Position numbers and translations under genes: made by a program | Part shown: positions 1-5,858 of the stretch, in pieces | How the letters are laid out: the number at the start of each line of letters is the position of its first letter | Position numbering within the stretch: the stretch's first letter is position 1 | Notes under the pieces: generated by a model | The model's input: the letters and a program-made list of their open reading frames with translations, nothing else | Database searches by the model: none | Told to the model about the DNA's origin: nothing | Assembly: GCA_023230905.1 (NCBI GenBank) | Contig: JALNWL010000057.1 | Span: 1 to 12,333, forward strand | Length of the DNA stretch: 12,333 nucleotides | Direction of reading: 5' to 3' | Source: Syntrophales bacterium | GTDB taxonomy: Bacteria; Desulfobacterota; Syntrophia; Syntrophales; UBA2251

Positions 1-739
1 CGGGGGTCGTCTGCACGCCGAGGCGGATCACGGGGATGCCGGCGTTTTCGAAGGCCCCGAGGGCATTCCGGCAGGCCGCAAGGGTGTTTTCCAGGGACAG
101 GGGCGCGTAGGCGCCGGCGCGGTAGAGGTCCGCCAGTTCGGTCCCCCGGAAGACCAGCGTGGGGTGCAATCGAACCATGTCCGGCTGCAGGGCGACGGCC
201 CGCCGGACGGTCTCGGCGAACGCAGCCCCGTCCTCTCCCGGCAGGCCGATCATCAGGTGCAACCCCGTGGCGAAGCCTTTCGTCTTGAGGCGCGCGACGG
301 TCCGGACCACGTCCGCCACCGTGTGTCCCCTCCGGCTCTTTTCCAGGACCTCATCGACCAGGGACTGGGCCCCGATTTCGACCGTCCACACCCCGGCATT
401 CCGCAGGAACTGGGCGGTGTCGTCATCGATTTCATCGGGGCGGGTGGAGATCCGGATGCCCTGCACGAGGCCTTCCCGGAGACAGGCGGTGGCGGGGGCG
501 AGCAGGGCCGCCTGGGCCTCCCGGTCCAGGCCGGTGAAGGTGCCGCCGTAGAAGGCGATTTCGACCCGGAGCGGGTGACGCCGCGTTCGGTGGCGGCCGG
601 TGAGAATCTGCTTCTTCAAGGCGGTGGCGGTCGGAGGCGGCTGGGGGCTGCCGGCGGTGATGCGTTCGTTGCAGTAGATGCAGCGTCGGGGGCAACCCTG
701 ATAGGGGATGAAGATCGGAATGATCAGGGGCCTGTCCAT
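1..739 (-). CDS. Elp3-like radical SAM protein (C-terminal part beyond window)
   Basis: The frame reads from an ATG at 739 for 246 codons and leaves the window before a stop, so the C-terminus is missing. Residues 16-23 are CPRRCIYC, the C-x3-C-x2-C ligand set of a radical SAM [4Fe-4S] cluster. FYGGTFTGL (residues 63-71) is the glycine-rich SAM-binding stretch, followed by ISTRPDEI, VEIGAQSL and LMIGLPGE, all typical of Elp3/HemN-type radical SAM barrels. The opening IIPIFIPYQGCP resembles the short COG1243 (Elp3-related) proteins. True Elp3 modifies wobble uridines with a C-terminal acetyltransferase domain; whether one follows here cannot be seen. The gene starts 10 bases after the rnc stop. 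Its Shine-Dalgarno AAGGG sits against that TGA, so it is the third gene of the mtaB-rnc operon. As I recall, an rnc neighbour of this type is also common in Firmicutes. The substrate is unknown. Confidence 0.88.
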   Translation of the reverse strand, partial: MDRPLIIPIFIPYQGCPRRCIYCNERITAGSPQPPPTATALKKQILTGRHRTRRHPLRVEIAFYGGTFTGLDREAQAALLAPATACLREGLVQGIRISTRPDEIDDDTAQFLRNAGVWTVEIGAQSLVDEVLEKSRRGHTVADVVRTVARLKTKGFATGLHLMIGLPGEDGAAFAETVRRAVALQPDMVRLHPTLVFRGTELADLYRAGAYAPLSLENTLAACRNALGAFENAGIPVIRLGVQTTP

Positions 740-749
740 GCGCAACCCT

Positions 750-1457
750 TCAGGCGGCCTCCAGGGCGAGCAGGGCCTTGCGGGCCGCTTCCTGTTCCGC
801 CTCTTTCTTGGTCCGGCCCCGGCCGCTGGCGGTCAGGACGTCGGCCACGGCCACGCGGATCTCGAAGACCTTGTCGTGATCCGGTCCTTCCGCCGCCTCC
901 ACGGTGTAACGGGGAATGGCGTGGTAGCGCTCCTGGCAGATCTCCTGCAGGGCGCTCTTGAAGTCCTGATAGAACAAGGCCCGCGTCCCTTCGGCGATGG
1001 CGGCGGAAAACAGGCGGCCGATGAAGGCCAGGGTTTCCAGATAGGTGCTGTCCAGGTAGACGGCGGCGATCACGGCCTCCAGGGCGTTCGCCAGAAGGGA
1101 GGGCTTGGCGCTCCCGCCGCTGGCCGCCTCGCCCCGGCCCAACAGCAGGTGGGCGCCGATGTCCAGCCGCAGGGCCAACTCGGCGAGGGGGCGCTCGTTG
1201 ACGACGGCCGCCCGGAGCTTCGTGAGGTCGCCTTCCGCATGATCCGGGAAGCGCCTCATGAGCAGATCGCTGATGCACAATTCGAGAACGGCGTCCCCCA
1301 GGAATTCCAGACGCTCGTTGTCCTTGATTCCCAGGGCCGCGTTCTCGTTGGCGTAGGAGCGATGGGTCAGGGCGTGATCGAGAAGCGAGAGATCGCGGAA
1401 ACGGTACTGGAGCGTCTCCTCGCACCGTTTGAGGCCCCGGATGCGCTCCTCCTTCAT
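750..1457 (-). CDS. rnc: Ribonuclease III
   Basis: This 235-aa protein has the usual length and architecture of bacterial RNase III, the double-strand-specific endonuclease that processes rRNA precursors and structured mRNAs in the cytoplasm. The signature NERLEFLGDAVLE covers residues 47-59, supplying E48, E51 and D55. E75 lies in AEGDLTKLRA. The second metal-site motif is ANALEAVIAAVYLD (123-136): the Glu is present (E127), but the Asp expected three residues before it is Asn (N124). Residues about 165-235 form the dsRNA-binding domain, ending in the typical GRTKKEAEQEAARKAL. The ATG at 1457 overlaps the TGA of mtaB in an ATGA, which suggests translational coupling. The protein is almost certainly RNase III; only the effect of N124 is open. 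Confidence 0.96.
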   Translation of the reverse strand: MKEERIRGLKRCEETLQYRFRDLSLLDHALTHRSYANENAALGIKDNERLEFLGDAVLELCISDLLMRRFPDHAEGDLTKLRAAVVNERPLAELALRLDIGAHLLLGRGEAASGGSAKPSLLANALEAVIAAVYLDSTYLETLAFIGRLFSAAIAEGTRALFYQDFKSALQEICQERYHAIPRYTVEAAEGPDHDKVFEIRVAVADVLTASGRGRTKKEAEQEAARKALLALEAA

Positions 1458-2755
1458 GGCGACACCTTTCCGAACAACCGGCCCGCGGACGCCCGTTCGG
1501 TTCGGACCGGAACGATGCGCCGGGCCGCGGTGCCCGGTCCGCCCTCCACCAGCACCGGGATGTAGTTCTCCGAGAAGCCCCGCTCCAGGCCCGTGGCCGG
1601 GTCGCGCTTGTCCTCGATCAGAACGGACAGGGTCCGGCCGACAAAGCGCTCCGCGAAGGCCTGGCGCTTTCTCTGACCCAGCGCCCGCAGCGTCTCGCAG
1701 CGTTTCTTCTTCTCCGCTTCGGGGACCTGGCCGGGCAGATCCACCGCCGCCGTGCCGGGACGGCGGGAGTAGGGGAAGACGTGGAGATAGGCGACGGGCA
1801 GGGCCTCGAGCAGCGCCACCGTCCGGAGGAAGGCGTTCTCCGATTCGCCGGGAAAGCCGGCCAGAACGTCGACGCCGACGCCGAGATCGGGGATCGCCTC
1901 GACCAGGCGGTGGATCAGACCGGCAAAGAAGGCGCTGTCGTAGTGCCGGTTCATTGCGGCCAGAATGCCGTCGTCGCCGCTCTGGAGCGGGATGTGCAGG
2001 TGGGGGCAGATCCGGCCGCCGGAGCGGATCGTCTCGGCAACGCCCTCGGCCTCCAGCGGTTCGAGGGAGCTGAGGCGGAGTCGCTCCACCGGTGTGTCGG
2101 CTTCCGCTCGCCGGAGGAGGCGGGCGAGATCGGTGGCCGGCGCCAGATCCTGGCCGTAGGCCCCGAGGTGGATGCCCGTCAGGACGACCTCCCGATAGCC
2201 GTTGCGGCTCAGACGGCACAGGCGCTCCAGGACGTCCTCCTCCGGCAGGCTCCGGCTCCGGCCCCTCGCGTAAGGGACGATGCAGTAGCTGCAGAAGGCA
2301 TTGCAGCCGTCCTGGATCTTGAGAAAGGCCCGGGTGTGGCCGGCAAAGCGGTCAAGCGGGGGGGCGCTGCAGGTCCTGATCCCGGCGGGGTCGCCCACGA
2401 ACCGGCCGGGTCTTTCCGGAAGGGGTTCCTCCACCAGGTCGGGGATGCGTTCCTTGTCCTCCGTCCCGACGATCAGGGAGACGCCCGGGATGTCCGCGAT
2501 CGCGTCCGGGTGGGTCTGGGCGTAGCAGCCCGTGACGATGACGGTGGCGTCCGGATGCTCACGGATGACCTTCCGGATGATCTGCCGGGACTGGTAGTCG
2601 GTCCGGCCGGTCACGGTGCAGGTGTTGACGACGCAGATGTCGACCAGCTCGTCCGGCCCGACGGACGTGTGTCCCCGGGCCGCGAACGCTTCCGTCAGCG
2701 CGGCCGATTCGCATTGGTTGACCTTGCACCCGAGGGTGACGACGGAGATCCTCAT
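1454..2755 (-). CDS. mtaB: tRNA (N6-threonylcarbamoyladenosine(37)-C2)-methylthiotransferase MtaB
   Basis: The 433-aa protein is a MiaB-family methylthiotransferase. The N-terminal UPF0004 domain begins TLGCKVNQCES and supplies the auxiliary-cluster cysteines C10, C46 and C77. The radical SAM motif is DGCNAFCSYCIVPYARG with C151, C155 and C158. The barrel follows (VVLTGIHLGAYG, LHIPLQSGDDGIL, VGVDVLAGFPGE), and residues from about 370 form a TRAM RNA-binding domain. The GCKVNQ start and the SYCIVPYARGRSRS stretch fit the MtaB subgroup, which adds the methylthio group to t6A37 in ANN-decoding tRNAs, rather than MiaB or RimO. The ATG at 2755 follows a GGAAGGA element about 12 bases upstream. 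It is the first gene of the operon and is driven by the promoter at 2884-2912 through a leader of about 120 nt. Confidence 0.95.
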   Translation of the reverse strand: MRISVVTLGCKVNQCESAALTEAFAARGHTSVGPDELVDICVVNTCTVTGRTDYQSRQIIRKVIREHPDATVIVTGCYAQTHPDAIADIPGVSLIVGTEDKERIPDLVEEPLPERPGRFVGDPAGIRTCSAPPLDRFAGHTRAFLKIQDGCNAFCSYCIVPYARGRSRSLPEEDVLERLCRLSRNGYREVVLTGIHLGAYGQDLAPATDLARLLRRAEADTPVERLRLSSLEPLEAEGVAETIRSGGRICPHLHIPLQSGDDGILAAMNRHYDSAFFAGLIHRLVEAIPDLGVGVDVLAGFPGESENAFLRTVALLEALPVAYLHVFPYSRRPGTAAVDLPGQVPEAEKKKRCETLRALGQRKRQAFAERFVGRTLSVLIEDKRDPATGLERGFSENYIPVLVEGGPGTAARRIVPVRTERASAGRLFGKVSP

Positions 2756-2789
2756 TCCGCGATGGATTCCTTCCGATTCGACGGTGCAT

Positions 2790-2869
2790 CCTGCCGGCCG
2801 GGACCCCGGGCCGGAATCGGCAGGCCGCGGAATCGCCCCGCCTTGCCCGGTCGGGATCCGCGCCTGCCG
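2790..2869 (-). promoter_or_regulatory. GC-rich structured 5' leader of mtaB with competing inverted repeats
   Basis: In the presumed mtaB leader, CGGCAGGC (2862-2869, minus sense) can pair with GCCTGCCG (2818-2825). That same segment can instead pair with CGGCAGG (2790-2796) nearer the start codon. The 3' hairpin encloses a further GC-rich stem. This is seen in the sequence; a regulatory role is inferred, and short matches can arise by chance at this GC content. Confidence 0.3.
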
Positions 2870-2883
2870 CGGGTCGGCTTCAA

Positions 2884-2912
2884 ACTCTAAAGAGCCGCTC
2901 CGCTTTTGTCAA
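2884..2912 (-). promoter_or_regulatory. Sigma-70 promoter of the mtaB-rnc operon
   Basis: On the minus strand a perfect -35 TTGACA (2912-2907) is followed by a 17-bp spacer and TAGAGT (2889-2884), four of six matches to the -10 consensus. The predicted transcription start is near 2877, about 120 bases before the mtaB ATG. It is divergent from the promoter of the small membrane protein. Confidence 0.72.
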
Positions 2913-2958
2913 GGCCTTAACCCGGCGACCGCGGTCCTTTCCGGATCGAAAGGAGTAC

Positions 2959-2987
2959 TGGATTTTGTCTGCGGATTCCGTTAAAAT
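2959..2987 (+). promoter_or_regulatory. Possible promoter of the small membrane protein gene
   Basis: TGGATT (2959-2964), a 17-bp spacer and TAAAAT (2982-2987) form a promoter with a weak -35 and a good -10. The start would be near 2994, giving a leader of about 20 bases that still contains the AGGAGG site. Confidence 0.45.
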
Positions 2988-3001
2988 CCCCGGCCATACT
3001 C

Positions 3002-3007
3002 AGGAGG
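3002..3007 (+). promoter_or_regulatory. Ribosome binding site deciding the start at 3015
   Basis: AGGAGG ends one base before a first ATG (3009) and seven bases before a second in-frame ATG (3015). Only the second has workable spacing, so initiation is placed at 3015. Confidence 0.75.
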
Positions 3008-3014
3008 GATGATC

Positions 3015-3368
3015 ATGGAACAGGTTTTTCACTACCTTTCGACCCCGGTCGGCATTCTGGTGGCGATCTTCGGCGCCCTCCTGATCCTCTATTTCATGCT
3101 GAAGAAACTCGTCAAGCTGGCCCTGCTCGTGGTTCTCGTCCTCTTCGGTCTGGCCGGCTACTACTATTTCCAGGATCCGGCCACCATGCCCCAGAAGATG
3201 AAGCAGACCCTGCAGGGTGCCAAGACCAAGACGGAGCACGCGGTGGAAAAGGGGAAGGGCGCCTATCGGACGGGCCGGGAAATCTACGGCAAGGGGAAGG
3301 AACTCTCCCAGACCCTCGACAAACTCAAGGGGACGCCGCGGCAACCGCCGCCCCTGGAGCGTAAATGA
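3015..3368 (+). CDS. Small two-helix membrane protein of unknown function
   Basis: I do not recognise this 117-aa protein. Residues 12-29 and 35-52 are strongly hydrophobic and are separated by the short basic loop KKLVK, so it should form a membrane hairpin. Residues 53-117 are polar, Lys/Gly-rich and basic (net positive), ending in a Pro-rich tail, and probably lie in the cytoplasm by the positive-inside rule. There is no signal peptidase site and there are no cysteines or recognisable motifs. The strong AGGAGG, the plausible promoter and the compact ORF support a real gene. Its stop lies only 3 bases from the stop of the convergent NIL/ferredoxin gene, and no terminator is visible between them. 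Function cannot be inferred from its position. Confidence 0.8.
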   Translation: MEQVFHYLSTPVGILVAIFGALLILYFMLKKLVKLALLVVLVLFGLAGYYYFQDPATMPQKMKQTLQGAKTKTEHAVEKGKGAYRTGREIYGKGKELSQTLDKLKGTPRQPPPLERK

Positions 3369-3371
3369 TCC

Positions 3372-3782
3372 CTAAAAGAGATTGACCTCCATCGCCCGGG
3401 AGGGACAGGCGGACACGCACAGCTCGCACCCGTTGCATTTCTCCGGCTCGAAGAGGACCTTCATGGTGGTGCGGTCGAGGTACAGGGCGCTGGTTGGACA
3501 GAACCCCGTGCAGGCGCCGCAGTGGACGCACTTCTCCGGATTCTGGCTGACGCTCTTGGACAGGGGTTCGACCTTCAACCCCTTTTCCTTCAGGAAACGG
3601 ATCCCCAGATCGAAATTTTCCCGGGTGCCCGTGAGCTCCAGGACGATGACGCCTTCCCGGCGGGGAAAGATACGGGCCTTCAGGATGTTGAAAACGAGGT
3701 CGTACCGTTTGACGAGTTGATAGATGAGTGGTTCCTCAACGATGTCAGCGGTATAGCGGATGACGACTTTCTTGGAGTACAT
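3372..3782 (-). CDS. NIL domain / 2x[4Fe-4S] ferredoxin protein
   Basis: This 136-aa protein joins an N-terminal NIL domain (about residues 1-76; the ferredoxin-like fold also found at the C-terminus of the methionine importer MetN) to a bacterial two-cluster ferredoxin. The cluster motifs are C85-x2-C88-x2-C91-x3-C95-P and C116-x2-C119-x2-C122-x3-C126-P, both complete. In methanogens a NIL/ferredoxin protein works with a DUF39 protein (COG1900) in converting aspartate semialdehyde to homocysteine, and similar proteins occur in anaerobic bacteria. A role in homocysteine formation or sulfur transfer is therefore a family-based guess. No DUF39 gene lies in this window. The ATG at 3782 follows GGAAGGA with 5-base spacing. 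A consensus promoter with an overlapping palindrome lies about 80 bases upstream, so the gene is probably monocistronic and regulated. Confidence 0.9.
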   Translation of the reverse strand: MYSKKVVIRYTADIVEEPLIYQLVKRYDLVFNILKARIFPRREGVIVLELTGTRENFDLGIRFLKEKGLKVEPLSKSVSQNPEKCVHCGACTGFCPTSALYLDRTTMKVLFEPEKCNGCELCVSACPSRAMEVNLF

Positions 3783-3844
3783 GGATTTCCTTCCGGGTGG
3801 GCATGACGCCGCAGGGTCTCCTCTCGCGGCCGGTCTTCAATTTG

Positions 3845-3867
3845 CCTAATAAGGACGGCATATTAGG
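3845..3867. promoter_or_regulatory. Palindromic operator candidate on the NIL/ferredoxin promoter
   Basis: CCTAATA (3845-3851) and TATTAGG (3861-3867) form a perfect 7-bp inverted repeat with a 9-bp spacer. It covers the -10 hexamer and the predicted start site of the minus-strand promoter, the usual place for a repressor operator. It is AT-rich in a GC-rich region. No regulator gene is adjacent. Confidence 0.5.
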
Positions 3868-3888
3868 GGATCGGGGGAGGCTTGTCAA
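3860..3888 (-). promoter_or_regulatory. Sigma-70 promoter of the NIL/ferredoxin gene
   Basis: Minus-strand TTGACA (3888-3883), a 17-bp spacer and TAATAT (3865-3860). The -35 lies 10 bases past the stop of the upstream hydrolase gene, so this gene has its own transcription start near 3853. Confidence 0.72.
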
Positions 3889-3897
3889 GCAAATAAA

Positions 3898-4374
3898 TCA
3901 AGGGCGAAGCAGCGTATCCCAGTCCAGCGTGGGGAAGGTTTCGCGCAAGGGGTGGTCGTCGTCCACCCGGCGGTAGTCGAGGCGGGTGAAGACCTCTTGG
4001 GCGATGGCCTTGACGGCGTCGGGGGGGACGACGTCGTCCCGGGAACCGTGGTACAGCGTGACGGGGATCGCCAGACGGCAGCGGCGACAGGGGGCGAAGG
4101 CCGCCAGATCGAGGGCCGGCGCCAGCAGGACGAGCCGACGGACGGCCGCCTCGTTCTCGCAGGCATACAGGGCGGCCATCAGTCCGCCGTAACTGGAGCC
4201 AACCAGGACGAGATCCGTCCGGTCAGCGAGCAGCGTCCGCAACTTCGCCATCCGTTCGTCCAGGTTTCCGAGGAAGTCCTCGACGATCATGTCGGGATAG
4301 CGGGTGCGGAAATAAACCCCCTTGGTGCCCTGGCTCGTGCTCTCCAGTCCGTGGATGAAAACGCGGATCGCCAT
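3898..4374 (-). CDS. Short alpha/beta hydrolase (YqiA/YcfP-like esterase)
   Basis: The 158-aa protein has a minimal alpha/beta-hydrolase fold. HGLES (residues 8-12) is the oxyanion-hole region. VLVGSSYGG (56-64) carries the nucleophile S61 in a G-x-S-x-G elbow. HGSRDDVVP (109-117) carries the acid, probably D113, and DDDHPL carries the catalytic H141, so the triad is complete. Its small size, with no cap domain, resembles the YqiA/YcfP esterase families, which cleave acyl esters. The natural substrate is unknown. The protein lacks a signal peptide and should be cytoplasmic. The start at 4374 is preceded by AAGGA at 9-base spacing. It is divergent from the DUF1015 gene and the two promoters overlap. 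Confidence 0.85.
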   Translation of the reverse strand: MAIRVFIHGLESTSQGTKGVYFRTRYPDMIVEDFLGNLDERMAKLRTLLADRTDLVLVGSSYGGLMAALYACENEAAVRRLVLLAPALDLAAFAPCRRCRLAIPVTLYHGSRDDVVPPDAVKAIAQEVFTRLDYRRVDDDHPLRETFPTLDWDTLLRP

Positions 4375-4390
4375 TGCTCGGAATCCTTTC

Positions 4391-4419
4391 TTGACCATTT
4401 TGGAAAAAGACCATAGACT
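4391..4419 (+). promoter_or_regulatory. Promoter of the DUF1015 / methyltransferase unit
   Basis: TTGACC (4391-4396), a 17-bp spacer and TAGACT (4414-4419) match five and four of six consensus bases. The start is near 4426, about 80 bases before the gene. The -10 overlaps that of the opposing promoter. Confidence 0.6.
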
Positions 4420-4438
4420 CGCCGCCTCGGAAATGCAA
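4410..4438 (-). promoter_or_regulatory. Possible promoter of the alpha/beta hydrolase gene
   Basis: Minus-strand TTGCAT (4438-4433), a 17-bp spacer and TATGGT (4415-4410). The -35 is weak and the -10 fair. It faces the plus-strand promoter and shares two bases of its -10. Confidence 0.4.
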
Positions 4439-4492
4439 GCGCTTTGCCGGGACGGATTCGCGTGGGGCGCCTGCACGACACGTTTTGCCGTC

Positions 4493-4498
4493 AGGAGG
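4493..4498 (+). promoter_or_regulatory. Ribosome binding site deciding the start at 4507
   Basis: AGGAGG is followed after two bases by an ATG (4501) and after eight bases by a second in-frame ATG (4507). The second has the better spacing, and the protein family begins near there. Confidence 0.7.
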
Positions 4499-4506
4499 GC
4501 ATGATT

Positions 4507-5757
4507 ATGGCCGTGATCGTTCCCTTCCGGGCCATTCGGCCCCGGAAGCCTTTCGTGAAGGACGTCGCCTCTTACCCCTACGACGTCCTCAATGCCGAGG
4601 AGGCAGGGCGGCTCGCCCGCGCCAATCCCTCGAGCTTTCTGCATGTGGAAAAGGCGGAGGTCGACGTCCCGGATTTTGAGGGAATCAATGACGCCCGGAT
4701 CTACGCGTCGGCCCGGAAGCGCCTGGAGGCGATGCTTCACGACGGCGTTCTTTTCCAGGAGGCCGAGCCCTGCCTTTACCTCTACCGGCAGGTGATGGAC
4801 GGCCGTCCCCAGTACGGTCTCGTCGCCGGCGCCCGCGTGGACGAATACGAGGCGGGCCTCATCCGCAAGCATGAACTGACTCGGGCGGACAAGGAAACCG
4901 AGCGGATCCGGCACGTCGATGAAGTCAACGCCCATACGGGTCCCGTCTTCATCGTCTATCGCGCCCGGAAGGCCGTCGATGCGCTGCTGGCCCGCGCGGC
5001 CGAGGGGGAGCCGGAGTACGATTTCACCGCAGACGACGGCATCGCCCACACCGTGTGGGTGATCCGCGACGCCGGGGTCGTGGACGCCCTGAAGCGTCAG
5101 TTCGCGCAGGTGGAGGCCCTCTACATCGCCGACGGCCATCACCGGGCGGCGGCGGCGGCGGCGGTGGCGCGCATGCGCCGGGAGCGCAATCCGGGACATC
5201 GGGGCCGGGAGGGCTACAACGCCATGCTGGGGGTGCTCTTTCCCCACGACCAGGTCCGGATCATGGATTACAACCGGGTCGTTCGGGACCTCCGGGGGCG
5301 GACGCCGCAGGCGTTCCTCGCCGCCATCGAGGAAAACTTTGCGGTCAGCCCGGATTTCCAGGACAAGTCCCCGCGGGAGCGCCATGCGTTCGGCATGTAT
5401 CTCGACGGCCGCTGGTACCGCCTTGCCGCCCGCCCGGGAACCTATGACGCCGGCGATCCGGTGGCCGCCCTGGACGTGTCCATCCTTCAGGAGAATCTGC
5501 TCAGGCCCCTGCTCGGCATCGACGACCCGCGCACCGACGGGCGGATCGACTTCATCGGCGGGATCCGCGGCATGGAGGCGCTGGAACGGCGCGTGGATCG
5601 TGAGGGGTATGCCGTCGCGTTTTCCCTCTTCCCGCCCACCCTCCATGAATTGATGGGGGTGGCCGACGCGGGACGGACCATGCCCCCGAAGTCGACGTGG
5701 TTCGAGCCCAAGCTCCGCTCGGGGATTTTCGTTCACAGCCTCGATGACGCGGAGTGA
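4507..5757 (+). CDS. DUF1015 family protein
   Basis: The 416-aa protein matches the DUF1015 (COG4198) family in length and landmarks. The start is VPFRAIRP, followed by PYDVL and NPSSFLHVEK. A central Y-IADGHHRAAAA motif has D209, H211, H212 and R213, and the C-terminus carries VAFSLFPPT and MPPKSTWFEPKLRSG. The family is widespread, cytoplasmic and functionally uncharacterised. The DGHHR motif recalls the ParB/SerK-type fold, in which some members are nucleotide-dependent kinases, but that link is tentative. Six identical GCG codons follow the motif. It has its own promoter and is probably co-transcribed with the downstream methyltransferase about 100 bases away. No functional assignment is justified. 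Confidence 0.9.
   Translation: MAVIVPFRAIRPRKPFVKDVASYPYDVLNAEEAGRLARANPSSFLHVEKAEVDVPDFEGINDARIYASARKRLEAMLHDGVLFQEAEPCLYLYRQVMDGRPQYGLVAGARVDEYEAGLIRKHELTRADKETERIRHVDEVNAHTGPVFIVYRARKAVDALLARAAEGEPEYDFTADDGIAHTVWVIRDAGVVDALKRQFAQVEALYIADGHHRAAAAAAVARMRRERNPGHRGREGYNAMLGVLFPHDQVRIMDYNRVVRDLRGRTPQAFLAAIEENFAVSPDFQDKSPRERHAFGMYLDGRWYRLAARPGTYDAGDPVAALDVSILQENLLRPLLGIDDPRTDGRIDFIGGIRGMEALERRVDREGYAVAFSLFPPTLHELMGVADAGRTMPPKSTWFEPKLRSGIFVHSLDDAE
5146..5163 (+). repeat. (GCG)6 trinucleotide run inside the DUF1015 gene
   Basis: Six consecutive GCG codons encode Ala 214-219, directly after the DGHHR motif. Slippage would change the alanine count but keep the frame. Confidence 0.9.
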
Positions 5758-5846
5758 AGGGGGAAGCGTCTTGAAAATTCCGCTCCGTGTGCGCATCCCG
5801 AAAAGGCGCCGATGCGGGCCCGGAGGGAGCGGGGCTTGCGCCAGAT

Positions 5847-5853
5847 AAGGAGG
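5847..5853 (+). promoter_or_regulatory. Ribosome binding site supporting a GTG start at 5859
   Basis: AAGGAGG, a near-perfect Shine-Dalgarno, lies 5 bases before an in-frame GTG at 5859. The upstream in-frame start at 5787 has no comparable site. Confidence 0.8.
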
Positions 5854-5858
5854 AATCC

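Noticed and set aside
750..2219. Apparent fusion extending RNase III upstream by about 250 residues
   Set aside because: The extension is mtaB read in another frame. The RNase III start at 1457 in an ATGA overlap fits the family length.
1781..2890. Long plus-strand open frame opposite mtaB
   Set aside because: mtaB is conserved throughout on the minus strand; the plus frame is a GC-bias shadow.
3898..5796. Very long open frame on the minus strand across the DUF1015 gene
   Set aside because: It is antisense to a well-supported DUF1015 gene and its product upstream of the hydrolase has no family likeness. Codon bias in GC-rich DNA opens such frames; only the last 158 codons are a real gene.
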